From assembly GCF_000308675.1 (NCBI RefSeq), contig NZ_BAGE01000128.1, forward strand, positions 80,246 through 144,245: DNA of 64,000 nt. Reading direction: 5' to 3'. A program made the position numbers and the translations under genes. A model generated the notes under the pieces. That model was not told the DNA's origin. It saw nothing but the letters and a program-made list of their open reading frames with translations, and did not search any database. This stretch comes from Nocardia paucivorans NBRC 100373. Lineage in GTDB: Bacteria > Actinomycetota > Actinomycetes > Mycobacteriales > Mycobacteriaceae. The first letter of the stretch is position 1; every line of letters begins with the position of its first letter. Below are positions 16,462 through 28,236 of this stretch, in pieces.

Positions 16462-18447
16462 ATGTCGAAGGTCAAGGTTCTACTGTGGCTGGGGCATGTG
16501 GCACTGCCGGCGCTCGGGTTGTGGCTGCTGGTCTCCCGTCCCGAACTCGACATGAACTACGAGCACCACGGGACACATTTCTGGTTGGTGCTCTCCACCG
16601 CCGCCATCGCGATGGCACTGGGCGTTATGTTGTTTCGGGCCGCTCGCATGCGTGGGGACGCCAGGTTGATCCTGGTTTCACTGGCGTTTCAATTCAGCGC
16701 GGGTTTCCTCGGATTGCACGCATTGGCGACACCCGGAGTGATTCTGCTCGCGCCGAATGCCGGCTTCGTCTATTCGGTGGCCGTCGGGCTGGGTCTCGGC
16801 GGTGTGGCCGCCCTCGCGTCGGCGGTGGAATTCGGGCCCGCCGCGTCCGCCCGAATACACCGTTTCGCATGGTTGTTGTCCGCGCTGCCCACGCTGCTGC
16901 TCGGGGCATGGGCATTGATATCGATGGCGCAGTTACCGCCACTGGACCATGCGCCCGATCCGGCGGAGGCCAGAGGACCGCTGGTCGGTGTGACCTTCGT
17001 CGGGTCGGCGTGCTATCTCGTCGCGGCATTTCGCTATGGTCGCCAGTACCTGCGTCGACGAGGCGTGGTGCTGCTCAGTGTGCTCACCGCCTTCGTGCTG
17101 CTGGCCGAAGCGCTGTTCGCCGTGGGTTTCAGTCGCAGTTGGCACACCTCGTGGTGGGAATGGCATGTGCTGATGCTGGCCGCCTTCGCGCTCATCTCCG
17201 GTAGCACACACCTGCAATTCCGGCGCGAGGGTTCGACGCTCGGGCTCTTCGACGGCATCACCCTGGGGCAGACCATCGCGGGGTTGGAACGTGACTACAC
17301 GCACGCGCTGAACGAGATGGTCGATGCGCTGCGCGCGCGTGCCGACGGCGGCGTCGCCTCGACCGAGCCGTTGGGCGCGGTCGGAGCCCGGTTGTCCAAG
17401 CGGTTCGGGCTCACCGAACGCCAGATCGCGGTGTTGCAGCAGAGCGCTTACGCGCTGGGGAGCGAGCGGGAGCAGGTGCGTCGGCTGGGTCTGCTGGCGG
17501 CGATCGGTGAGCGGTCGAACGTGATCCGCGGGGAACAGGAGTTGCTCGGTGAGGCGCTGCACCTCGTTTCGGAGGCGTTCGAAGGGGATCGATTCCGGCT
17601 GGGACTGGTCCGCGGCCGCGAACCGGTTTTCCCCGACGGTCGCCCCGCCGATCCGCGGTCGGTGGTGTTTCCGCTGGTCGTCAAGGGTCGCCGGGCCGGA
17701 GTGCTCGAGGCGCGACGTCCGGGAGGTCGTTTCACCGATGCCGAGATCGCGATGCTGCGATCGTTCGCCGACCGGACGTCGGTCATGGTGGAGAACGCCC
17801 GCCTGTATCAGCAGCTCGACGGGCTGTTCCGGTCCTATATGTCGCCCACGGTGGCGACCGCGCTGATCGCCGATCCGTCCGAGGCCGGACTCGGTGGTCG
17901 GATCGCCGAGGTCAGTGTGCTCATGGCCGATCTGGCGGGATTCACGCCGTTCTCCGAGTCCTCGGCCCCGGAAGCGGTGGTGCACATGTTGAACACGTAT
18001 TACGGCGCGATCGTGCCGACGATCCTGGACCACGGTGGGACGGTTGTTCAGTTCGTCGGCGACGCGGTCATGGCCGTGTTCAACGCGCCGACCCACCAAC
18101 CGGATCATGCGCTGCGGGCGGCCGGCGCGGGGCTCGCGCTGCAGCGGGTGGCCGCCGAAACGGCGAACGGGCACCCCGATTGGCCGCGGTTCCGGGTGGG
18201 GATCAACACCGGTCCGGCGTTGGTCGGCAATATCGGCGCGCCGCAGATGCGCAACTACACCGCAATCGGTGACACGACGAATCTCGCCGCCCGGTTGGAG
18301 AGCCTGGCCGAACCCGGAACCGTGGTCATCGGCTCGCCGACCTACGCACACCTCGGCCCGCGCGCACAGGTGCGCAGCCGTGGCACAGTAACTGTGCGAG
18401 GCCGGAGCGAACCGGTGACCTGTTATGTGTTGGATGGATTACGGTGA
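16462..18447 (+). CDS. Membrane-bound class III adenylate cyclase with GAF domain
   Basis: A 661-residue sensor cyclase. Residues 1-270 form about seven to eight membrane helices. A linker with a helical segment and a GAF-like domain (about 370-455, ending FADRTSVMVENARLYQQLDG) follows. The catalytic domain has SVLMADLAGFTPFSE and VGDAVMAVF supplying the two metal-binding aspartates, and GDTTNLAARLE supplying the transition-state Asn and Arg. In the substrate-specifying position the common Lys is replaced by Gln (VVQFVGDAVM), seen in some class IIIb enzymes. The next gene, a CRP-type regulator, starts within its stop codon (GTGA), so cAMP is the likely product and local signal. GTG 16459 is an alternative start. 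Confidence 0.9.
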   Translation: MSKVKVLLWLGHVALPALGLWLLVSRPELDMNYEHHGTHFWLVLSTAAIAMALGVMLFRAARMRGDARLILVSLAFQFSAGFLGLHALATPGVILLAPNAGFVYSVAVGLGLGGVAALASAVEFGPAASARIHRFAWLLSALPTLLLGAWALISMAQLPPLDHAPDPAEARGPLVGVTFVGSACYLVAAFRYGRQYLRRRGVVLLSVLTAFVLLAEALFAVGFSRSWHTSWWEWHVLMLAAFALISGSTHLQFRREGSTLGLFDGITLGQTIAGLERDYTHALNEMVDALRARADGGVASTEPLGAVGARLSKRFGLTERQIAVLQQSAYALGSEREQVRRLGLLAAIGERSNVIRGEQELLGEALHLVSEAFEGDRFRLGLVRGREPVFPDGRPADPRSVVFPLVVKGRRAGVLEARRPGGRFTDAEIAMLRSFADRTSVMVENARLYQQLDGLFRSYMSPTVATALIADPSEAGLGGRIAEVSVLMADLAGFTPFSESSAPEAVVHMLNTYYGAIVPTILDHGGTVVQFVGDAVMAVFNAPTHQPDHALRAAGAGLALQRVAAETANGHPDWPRFRVGINTGPALVGNIGAPQMRNYTAIGDTTNLAARLESLAEPGTVVIGSPTYAHLGPRAQVRSRGTVTVRGRSEPVTCYVLDGLR

Positions 18448-19103
18448 CCACCGATTTCGAGATACTCCGTGGATTGCGTGAGCCGGAGCGGCGCGAAATC
18501 CTCGCCGCATGCACCCCACGCCGCTACAAACGCCGGGAAGTTCTCTGCCACGAGGGCGATCCCGGTGACTGTCTGCATCTGATCGAATCCGGCCGACTCA
18601 TCGTCCGGGTATCCACCCCGTTCGGGGACACCGCGACGCTGACCATGCTCGGCCCCGGCCACTCGTTCGGCGAACTGGCGGTGCTCGACGGCAACTCCCG
18701 CCGAACCGCGACCGTCGAAGCGGTCGAGAACGCCGAGACGTTGACGCTCGGTCGGGACCGATTGACGGCTCTGCGGCGGAGTCATCCGGAAATCGACCAG
18801 GTCATGATCGCCACATTGGCCGCCCAGGTGCGGCGGCTCTCCGCTCAGGTGCTGGAGGCGCTGTATCTACCGGTCGAAACCCGGGTCGTACGACGTCTGG
18901 TCGACCTCGCCTCCATCTACGGAGGGTCGGGTTCCGTCGCGGAGATCCGGCTCAATCAGCAGGATCTGGCATCCATGGCGGGAACCACGCGGGCCACGGC
19001 GAACAAGGTGCTGCGCGACCTGGAACAACGCAATATCCTGGTTCTGACCCGTGGCCGTATCACTGTGATCGACCGGGCGGCGCTGGCTCGTTTTGCCCGG
19101 TGA
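18444..19103 (+). CDS. CRP/FNR-family cAMP-binding transcriptional regulator
   Basis: A 219-residue regulator. The N-terminal cyclic-nucleotide domain has GDPGDCLHLIESGRLIV and the phosphate-binding cassette FGELAVLDGNSRRTATVEA with the key Glu and Arg-Thr/Ser, so cAMP binding is likely. The C-terminal helix-turn-helix is LNQQDLASMAGTTRATANKV. The GTG start overlaps the stop of the upstream cyclase (GTGA), which indicates translational coupling and a dedicated cyclase-receptor pair. It resembles the Crp/Fnr regulators of Streptomyces and Mycobacterium rather than the classical global Crp. Targets unknown. Confidence 0.9.
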   Translation: MTTDFEILRGLREPERREILAACTPRRYKRREVLCHEGDPGDCLHLIESGRLIVRVSTPFGDTATLTMLGPGHSFGELAVLDGNSRRTATVEAVENAETLTLGRDRLTALRRSHPEIDQVMIATLAAQVRRLSAQVLEALYLPVETRVVRRLVDLASIYGGSGSVAEIRLNQQDLASMAGTTRATANKVLRDLEQRNILVLTRGRITVIDRAALARFAR

Positions 19104-19107
19104 AAAC

Positions 19108-19674
19108 CTACTTCGCGAGCGCCCTACCACCGGTGGGGGCGACAGCGAACCATGTGCCGCCCACGCCCTGCCCCAGGAGATCTCCCGGCCGCCTGTCCTT
19201 CGAGAAGTAGTACACCGGCCAACCGCCGATGGTGATCTGGCACGAACCGTCCGCCCGCTCGACGAATCCGACCCGCTTCGGATCGACACCCGCGACGTAG
19301 AGCTTTTGTCCCCGGTTCACCAATAGCGGCGGCCAGGTGGCGGCGCAGTCGCCGTCGCAGTTCGACCGCGACGGTTCGACGGTGTCCTTGTCGAACCGGT
19401 AGAGCGCGTGACCGGCACCGTCGGTCACGCGCGCCCCGATCATCGGGTCGAGGATCGCGGTGAGCTCGACGGCATGGGTGCCGTGCGGTGCCCGCCCGCT
19501 GTAGATCTCCAGCCATCCTTGTGTTCTCACCGGTCCCTGCGCAGGTGCGGCCGGTGCGGGCCGCGCGGGTCGCACCGGGTCCGCTGTCGCAGCCGGGGGT
19601 GCGGACAGGCCCACAACAGCGGCGGCGGCAATCGCGACGGCGGTCGTATTGATCATGGTTGTGAATCTCGACAT
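19108..19674 (-). CDS. Secreted protein with COG4315-type repeats
   Basis: A 188-residue exported protein. The signal peptide is MINTTAVAIAAAAVVGLSA with cleavage near ATA-DP. The mature region has two copies of the 'secreted repeat of unknown function' motif: GHALYRFDKD with SNCDGDCAATWPPLLV, and GWPVYYFSKDRRPGDLLGQG with GTWFAVAPTG. ATG 19674 is preceded by GGAGGAT and is chosen over an upstream in-frame start. Proteins of this family are small lipoprotein or periplasmic proteins, some linked to heme or redox stress; no enzymatic role is established. It ends five bases from the stop of the CRP-like gene on the opposite strand. Confidence 0.85.
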   Translation of the reverse strand: MSRFTTMINTTAVAIAAAAVVGLSAPPAATADPVRPARPAPAAPAQGPVRTQGWLEIYSGRAPHGTHAVELTAILDPMIGARVTDGAGHALYRFDKDTVEPSRSNCDGDCAATWPPLLVNRGQKLYVAGVDPKRVGFVERADGSCQITIGGWPVYYFSKDRRPGDLLGQGVGGTWFAVAPTGGRALAK

Positions 19675-19727
19675 GGGATCCTCCGAACAGCGTTCATTTC
19701 CAGGTGGCCACGATTTCTCGGTCTCGC

Positions 19728-20129
19728 TCAGCCGCAATGCACCTTGAACGCCTCCCATTTGTCGTTACCGATGAGACCACCCCAGTCGATGCACTTGCCC
19801 TTCGCCGCGATTTTCACCGGGCCGGCGAATTCGGTGTATTCGTCGTCGTCGACGATCACACTGTCGCGGTCCTTCGATATCCGCAGTCCGGCGCCCATCC
19901 GCACAGGTTTGCCCGGCCGGTCCCGTACGGTGACGACGCAGTTGTTCTCGCCGTTGTAGGTGAGGTAGACGGCGCCACCCTCGAGGTCGCGTGAATCGAT
20001 GACGACATATCCCTTACCGCACTGGCCGCCGTACGTCGCCGCGGACGCGGTTGCGGGATGGAGTCCCGCTATTCCGGCGGCAATGCCGATGGCGCTCGCG
20101 CACACCGCGATTTTCTTCCTTGTGTTCAT
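19728..20129 (-). CDS. Spore-associated protein A-like secreted protein
   Basis: A 133-residue exported protein. MNTRKKIAV plus the hydrophobic stretch CASAIGIAAGIAGL and ATASAA form a Sec signal peptide. The mature part starts ATYGGQCGKGYVVID and contains paired cysteines, ENNCVVTV, KCIDWGG and a terminal VHCG, the pattern of the actinobacterial spore-associated protein A family. ATG 20129 has GGAG upstream. SapA-like proteins are found on Streptomyces spores; in non-sporulating relatives the role is unknown. Probably co-oriented with, but independent of, the next secreted protein gene 53 bases downstream. Confidence 0.8.
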   Translation of the reverse strand: MNTRKKIAVCASAIGIAAGIAGLHPATASAATYGGQCGKGYVVIDSRDLEGGAVYLTYNGENNCVVTVRDRPGKPVRMGAGLRISKDRDSVIVDDDEYTEFAGPVKIAAKGKCIDWGGLIGNDKWEAFKVHCG

Positions 20130-20369
20130 CACGTGGAATCTCCTTCGAATAGCGTTCGTTCCAGTGGCCACAATTCTTCGATTTCGGGCCTCGTGGGTCT
20201 GTTCGCGCGCCGACGTCCACTGTGTGTCCGAGCCGACACAAGGGCTTGTCGAAACCTGCCCGCCACCGGTGCCCGCATCCACCGCGCCGTGTCCGCCGGG
20301 TCCCTCCCGCACCCCGGCAACCGGCGTCGTGCGGGAAATACCGGCCCTCGGCGACGATAGGATTTCCCG

Positions 20370-23417
<3,048 letters not shown>

Positions 23418-23448
23418 CAGGGATCACCCCCGCCGCTCGATAGGCGTT

Positions 23449-23477
23449 GTGGGTCGGGCCGCTGCGGACGGACCCAC
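23449..23477. terminator. Possible hairpin terminator after glyQS
   Basis: GTGGGTC (23449-23455) and GACCCAC (23471-23477) form a 7-bp stem with a 15-base loop, 31 bases after the synthetase stop. There is no T-run, which is usual for actinobacterial terminators. It lies between convergent genes. Confidence 0.35.
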
Positions 23478-23593
23478 TCGACGCACAGCAGATCCGGCTC
23501 TCGACGTCGATCGGGACAGCGCCGAGATGACACCGCACCGGACGATGGCTTTCGCGCAGTCGGGCCGGATGTTCTCCGGGGTGCGGGGGCGGC

Positions 23594-24583
23594 CTAACCG
23601 TTGTGGCGGAGTTCGGTGCGGACGCGGGCGAGTCGGTTCAGCCACCAGGTGGTGCGTTCGGGGTCGGGATGGCGGTAGCGGTCGAGTAGTTCCGGGCTCG
23701 GTTGCAGTGGGGTGGTCGGTAGCCGGAGGTGGCCGTCGAGGGGGCGGAGGGGGTTGGGGGTGAGGTCGCCGTCGAGGAGGGAGGTGGTGCCGAGTCCGCA
23801 GGCATGGTCGAGGTGGGGGAGTGCGGCGGCGAGGGCGAGTTGGGCGGCCAGGCCGATGCTGGTTTCCAGGGCGGAGGAGACGACGCAGGGCAATCCGGCG
23901 GCTTCGGCGACCTGCAGGGAGCGGCGGACGCCGCCGAGGGGGGTGCATTTGATGACGGCGATGTCGGCGGCTTCGGCGACGGCCACGCGTAGCGGGTCGT
24001 CGGCGCGGCGGATGGATTCATCGGCGGCGATGGGGACGTCGACCCGACGGCGGACGGCGGCGAGTTCGTCGATGGTGGGGCAGGGTTGTTCGACGTATTC
24101 CAGTCCGGCGGCGGCGGTGTCGAGGTGTTCGATGCGGGGGACGGCGGTGGCGACGTCCCATTTGCCGTTGACGTCGATGCGGATGCGGCCGTCGGGGCCG
24201 AGGGCGTCGCGGACGGCTTCGACGCGGGCGAGGTCTTCGGACAGGGAATCGGGGTGGTCGGCGACTTTGACCTTGGCGGTGTGGCAGCCGGAGGTGGTGA
24301 CGATGCGGTGGGCGTGGTCGGGGTCGACGGCGGGGACGGTGCAGTTGATCGGGATGCGGTGGCGGATCGGTTGTGGCCATCCGATGGTGGCCTGTTCGAC
24401 GGTGGTGGCCAGCCAGTGGGCGGCTTCGCGGTCGTCGTATTCGGGGAAGGGGCAGAACTCGGCCCAGCCGAGGGGCCCGCGTAGCAGTATGCCTTCGCGG
24501 ACGGTGATGCCGCGGAATTTGGTCCGCAGGGGGATGGCGTAGACGATGGCCGAGTCGTAGTCCAGATCGTCGAGGGTGGTCAT
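23594..24583 (-). CDS. menC: o-succinylbenzoate synthase (menaquinone pathway)
   Basis: A 329-residue enolase-superfamily enzyme of the short actinobacterial MenC type. Catalytic features are visible in order: AKVKVAD (KxK base), RIRIDVNGKWD, LEYVEQPC and PIAADESIRR for the metal ligands, and AVIKCTPLGGV for the opposite lysine. It dehydrates SHCHC to o-succinylbenzoate in cytosolic menaquinone synthesis. ATG 24583 begins the conserved TTLDDLDYDSAIVYAIPLRTK; the upstream extension is not conserved-looking. Other men genes are not in the window. Confidence 0.9.
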   Translation of the reverse strand: MTTLDDLDYDSAIVYAIPLRTKFRGITVREGILLRGPLGWAEFCPFPEYDDREAAHWLATTVEQATIGWPQPIRHRIPINCTVPAVDPDHAHRIVTTSGCHTAKVKVADHPDSLSEDLARVEAVRDALGPDGRIRIDVNGKWDVATAVPRIEHLDTAAAGLEYVEQPCPTIDELAAVRRRVDVPIAADESIRRADDPLRVAVAEAADIAVIKCTPLGGVRRSLQVAEAAGLPCVVSSALETSIGLAAQLALAAALPHLDHACGLGTTSLLDGDLTPNPLRPLDGHLRLPTTPLQPSPELLDRYRHPDPERTTWWLNRLARVRTELRHNG

Positions 24584-24754
24584 AGGATGGTGGGGTCCTG
24601 TGGGTGCGGGGGCGGTGATGCGGTCGGCCGGCTCTCGCAGGGCGCGCGACCCGGGCATCAGGCGACGATACCGGTGTCGTAGCGACCGCGGCCGGGGAAT
24701 GGTGCGTGTCGAGACGACCCGGATGCCGGCTATGGTGTCGAATTCTCGCTACCG

Positions 24755-25189
24755 GTGGCCACTTCCGTCGAATATCGTTGCACGATATCACTTTTCGCGT
24801 CCTTATCCGATGAAGTGACGAGGTGGACCACGGCAATCGGGAACAACATCGGTTTCGAACCATCCGAGGAGGTGGAGCTTGCGACGATACTGTGGAGTTT
24901 CCATTCCGGTGCCGCGGCTTCCGGTGTGGTCGTGGACGAACGGGGCTGTTGGCTGGGCACCAAGAGCGGTGACGTATTCACCTTGACCCCAGAGGGTGTG
25001 GTCACCGGCCGATTCCGATTGTCGGCTGCGATCGAATTCGTTGTGGCAGAAGGATCTCGGGTCTATGCCGTATGTGCGGACAACCGGGTCTACGAGCTGT
25101 CCGGCCCGGAGCCGACAGTCGCCTACGAAGTACCGGTCGAAATCGACATCTGTTCGGTCGGCATCCATGACGGCCGTTTTTGTGTCGCC
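24755..25189 (+). pseudogene. Truncated beta-propeller-like protein gene
   Basis: The first about 145 codons encode propeller-like blades (GVVVDERGCWLGTKSGDVFTL, EFVVAEGSRVYAVCADNRVYEL, ICSVGIHDGRFCVAG). At about 25190 this coding signal stops abruptly in a GC-rich inverted repeat (GGCCCGC at 25194, GCGGGCC at 25202). Beyond it the frame continues only as the antisense shadow of the kinase gene. A full propeller would need several more blades, so I take this as a 3'-truncated gene. Function unknown. Confidence 0.5.
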
Positions 25190-25296
25190 GGGCGGCCCGC
25201 AGCGGGCCGGCCCTCGGCTGCCCCTGAGGGGTGTTCCGCAGCTCGTGGTCGGGCCGGCCGCAGATCGAGTGTGGCAATGCGGGTGGCGGCCGGTCG

Positions 25297-26256
25297 TCAA
25301 TCCATGCCCTGCGACAGCGAAGCCGGTGTGGCGTGGCGGGCTCCGAGGAGGTTTGCGATGAGATCGGGGTGGCCGGGATTGGTGCCGTGGGTCACCAGCG
25401 AGGCCGATGCCGCGGCGATCCCGAGTTCCATCGCCTCCATCGCGTCGAGCCCACGGACGAATCCCACGGTCAGGCCCGCGACCATCGCATCACCGGCGCC
25501 GATGGCGTTCGCGACCGCGACCGGCGTCGCCGGGACCTCCTGCCACTGGTCCCGGCCGACCATGAGCGCGCCTTCCGCACCGAGAGACACCACCACGAGC
25601 TCGCTGACACCGCGGTCGATCAGTTCTCGCGCCGCGGTGATCCGGCTGTCCCGGTCGGGCAGCGGTCGTCCGACGCGGTGAGCGAGTTCGCGGACGCTCG
25701 GTTTCACCAGATACGCGCCGTGGCGCATCTGCCGTAGCGCCTCCCCGGAGGTGTCGAGTACGAAACGACTACCCGTACGGACCACTCGTGTGGCCAACAC
25801 TTGATAGAAGTCGCTGGGCACACCGGGGGGAAGACTGCCGCTGGCCACCACGTACCGCGCGGAACGCGCGGCGTCGATCGTGGCGTCCAGGCAACGGCGC
25901 CACTCGGGTGCGGTCAAGGTCGGTCCGGGCAGAACGAACCGGAACTGCCGTCCGGATTCGTTCTCGATGACCGAAAAGCTCTCCCGGGTCGATCCCTCGA
26001 TAGGGATGACCCGTCGTGGCACCTCGGCACGATCCAACAGCTCTTCCAGCACCGTTCCGGTGGGGCCGCCGACGGGCAGCACCGCCAGCACCGGCTCCCC
26101 GAGCGCGAGCACCGTCCGGGCGACATTGATACCGCCGCCGCCCGGGTCCATACGCGGCTGGGCACAGCGCAGTTTCTCCGTCGCCGTCACCCGATCCGTG
26201 GAGGTCGACAGATCGATCGTCGGATTCATCGTCACCGTGACAATGGGTGCCACCAT
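25297..26256 (-). CDS. pfkB: PfkB-family sugar kinase (phosphofructokinase-like)
   Basis: A 319-residue ribokinase/PfkB-family kinase. N-terminal MVAPIVTVTMNPTIDLS and the GGGGINVARTVLALG motif match phosphofructokinase-2 and 1-phosphofructokinase. The C-terminal ANAIGAGDAMVAGLTVG carries the catalytic aspartate and anion hole. It phosphorylates a phosphosugar at the expense of ATP, probably fructose-6-phosphate, in the cytosol. In M. tuberculosis the pfkB gene Rv2029c sits beside hspX in the DosR dormancy regulon; here hsp20 lies immediately upstream on the same strand (88 bases), so the same pairing is kept. Confidence 0.85.
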   Translation of the reverse strand: MVAPIVTVTMNPTIDLSTSTDRVTATEKLRCAQPRMDPGGGGINVARTVLALGEPVLAVLPVGGPTGTVLEELLDRAEVPRRVIPIEGSTRESFSVIENESGRQFRFVLPGPTLTAPEWRRCLDATIDAARSARYVVASGSLPPGVPSDFYQVLATRVVRTGSRFVLDTSGEALRQMRHGAYLVKPSVRELAHRVGRPLPDRDSRITAARELIDRGVSELVVVSLGAEGALMVGRDQWQEVPATPVAVANAIGAGDAMVAGLTVGFVRGLDAMEAMELGIAAASASLVTHGTNPGHPDLIANLLGARHATPASLSQGMD

Positions 26257-26344
26257 CGCCTCCTGAACATTCGGTGCGCGTCGGGGCCGGTAACCGTGGA
26301 AGTCGGCCGAATTTCCCGGCGGTTTCGGACGAGCGGTGGGTGTG

Positions 26345-26776
26345 TTATTCGCCTGGCTTCACCGGGATCTTCTTTGCTTCGCCACCCGATTCGGCGACGG
26401 GCACCGACACCGTCAGGATGCCTTTCGCGTAATTGGCCTCGATCCCGTCCTCATCCGCGCCCTGCGGCAGGGTGACGGTGCGGAAGAAGGAACCGTAGTG
26501 GAATTCCGACCGGCCTTTCTTCTCCTCTTTCTCCGAACGTTCGGCCTTGATGGTCAACTGACCGTCCCGGACGGAGACCTCCACATCTTTGTCCGGATCC
26601 ACGCCCGGGATCTCGGCGCGCACCACATAGTGGCCGTCGTCCATGGTGTCCTCGACACGCAGCAGATGGTTGCCGAGCATCGATGCCAGGCCCGCTGCCG
26701 GAGCCAATGAATTCCAGATATCGGTGAAATCGGGCAGCAAAGAATGCCGTTGGTCATGTGCGAGAGCGAGGCTCAT
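26345..26776 (-). CDS. Hsp20/alpha-crystallin small heat-shock protein (HspX-like)
   Basis: A 143-residue small heat-shock protein. The alpha-crystallin domain runs from about residue 45 (VVRAEIPGVDPDKDVEVSVR) to the conserved AKGILTVSVPV near the C-terminus. It forms oligomers that hold unfolding proteins, in the cytosol. AGGAGG lies just upstream of ATG 26776. Sequence and neighbourhood resemble mycobacterial HspX/Acr, and pfkB follows. A possible weak DosR-type site is at 26846-26859, about 70 bases upstream. Confidence 0.9.
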   Translation of the reverse strand: MSLALAHDQRHSLLPDFTDIWNSLAPAAGLASMLGNHLLRVEDTMDDGHYVVRAEIPGVDPDKDVEVSVRDGQLTIKAERSEKEEKKGRSEFHYGSFFRTVTLPQGADEDGIEANYAKGILTVSVPVAESGGEAKKIPVKPGE

Positions 26777-27062
26777 TTGCTCCTCCTATCGATGGTTGTC
26801 GGGGAACACGGTCCGATTCCACCTCGGCGCGGTGTTCGCGGAATAGGGACGGCGGTCACTTCCGGCAGAGACCCATGTCGTCGCCACCGAGGACCGGCCG
26901 TCCCGAAGCCGGGCCGGTCCCGGGTCGTCGGCGCCGGTGTCGAGCGCCGATTTCGGCGTGGGCGTGGTGGCCTTCCCGGTCACGGACGGTTGCGTGTCAC
27001 GATTGTCGGTGCCGCCGGGGCGACAGCTGTGATCGTCCCCGCCAGTCCGCGAACGGAGCATG

Positions 27063-28229
27063 ATGGCCGCGAGTATCCCCGACGTCCCGACGATCGTGTC
27101 CACGGAACCGGAATCGTTTCCGTGGAGCGTGCTGACCCGCCGCCACCCCGCCATCATCGACCAGGTAGGCGATGCGCACCCCTACCCGCCCGATACCCGG
27201 CACCGTCTGGAGGAGCTGCGCGACCGGATCACCGCAACCGTGCAACCATTACCCGAGGGCAGTCCCGGAAAACCCCGATGGGACCGGTGGGGCGCGGAGT
27301 TCTACGGGCAACGGTGGCTCGATATCCCGTTCCTGTGGGCGGAAAGCTACTTCTATCACCTACTGCTCGACGCGGTCGGCTACTTCGGTCCGGGGCCCTG
27401 GCAGGGGATCGACCCGTTCACCCGCAAGCAGGCCGAGCTCACCGACCCCGCTCTCGACACCGAACTGTCCGCCGGGGCCGAGCCCGACACCCACGTACCG
27501 GAACAACGCACCGCCGCGTTGATTCATGCCGCGCTGTGGGGCAACCGTGCCGATCTGGGGTTCCGATTGGCCGGTTCGCCCCCGACCGCCCACGAAGCAC
27601 CCGGCGACATTCTCGACGATCACACCACCGAGGTGGCCGACCACCTCAACCGCCACATCGCCGGAACCATTGCCCTGATCGCCGACAATGCCGGACGTGA
27701 GCTGATCCCGGACCTGGTGCTGATCGACCACCTCTTGCGGCTGCACCCGGCCTTGACCGTCGAACTGCACCTGAAACCACAGCCCTACTACGTCTCCGAC
27801 GCCACCACCTCGGACCTGCTCGCCGCCCTCCAACGCCTCGCGGGTATCCTCGGGCAACCACGTGCGGTGGCCCGCCGACTCGCCACGGCCATGACCGGTG
27901 GGCGTCTACGGGTACGGACGCACGAGTTCTACTGCGCACCATTGTCGTTTCATCATCTACCGACCGACCTGCGTGCGGATCTGGCGCTGGTCGACACGGT
28001 GATCCTCAAGGGTGACCTCAACTATCGGCGGCTTGTCGGGGACCGTCATTGGCCCGCCACGACATCCTTCACCGAACTCACCCGGTATTTTCCCTCTCGA
28101 GTGATCGCGCTGCGGACCCTCAAATCCGATGTGGCCGTAGGGCTCGACGCCCATGTGGTCGCCTCCCTCGAACGCACCGAACCCGGCTGGCGGACCAGCG
28201 GGTCGCACGGTGTGGTGCAACTGGCGTGA
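27063..28229 (+). CDS. DUF89/ARMT1-family protein (damage-control phosphatase-like)
   Basis: A 388-residue DUF89 protein. The active-site region is visible as IADNAGRELIPDLVLIDHLL (Asp-Asn and a following Asp coordinate the metal) and LVDTVILKGDLNYRRLVGDRHW, both hallmarks of the family. N-terminal PRWDRWGAEFYGQRWLDIPFLWAESYFYH is also conserved. Family members are metal-dependent phosphatases that remove damaged phospho-metabolites such as sugar phosphates; the human ARMT1 name reflects a disputed methyltransferase activity. ATG 27063 is favoured over 27060 by spacing from GGAG. Divergent from hsp20; the pairing with a sugar-phosphate kinase 800 bases away is suggestive only. Confidence 0.85.
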   Translation: MAASIPDVPTIVSTEPESFPWSVLTRRHPAIIDQVGDAHPYPPDTRHRLEELRDRITATVQPLPEGSPGKPRWDRWGAEFYGQRWLDIPFLWAESYFYHLLLDAVGYFGPGPWQGIDPFTRKQAELTDPALDTELSAGAEPDTHVPEQRTAALIHAALWGNRADLGFRLAGSPPTAHEAPGDILDDHTTEVADHLNRHIAGTIALIADNAGRELIPDLVLIDHLLRLHPALTVELHLKPQPYYVSDATTSDLLAALQRLAGILGQPRAVARRLATAMTGGRLRVRTHEFYCAPLSFHHLPTDLRADLALVDTVILKGDLNYRRLVGDRHWPATTSFTELTRYFPSRVIALRTLKSDVAVGLDAHVVASLERTEPGWRTSGSHGVVQLA

Positions 28230-28236
28230 TCTGCGA

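Noticed and set aside
16933..18351. 472-codon minus-strand frame opposite the adenylate cyclase
   Set aside because: Arg/His/Gln-rich shadow; the plus strand encodes intact cyclase motifs.
20129..20369. Search for a T-box riboswitch upstream of glyQS
   Set aside because: Only 240 bases are available and no T-box core, specifier loop or antiterminator pattern was recognised.
26887..26907. GGACC...GTCCC stretch considered as a DosR box
   Set aside because: Half-site spacing is wrong by one base; a site at 26846-26859 fits slightly better and is reported as weak.
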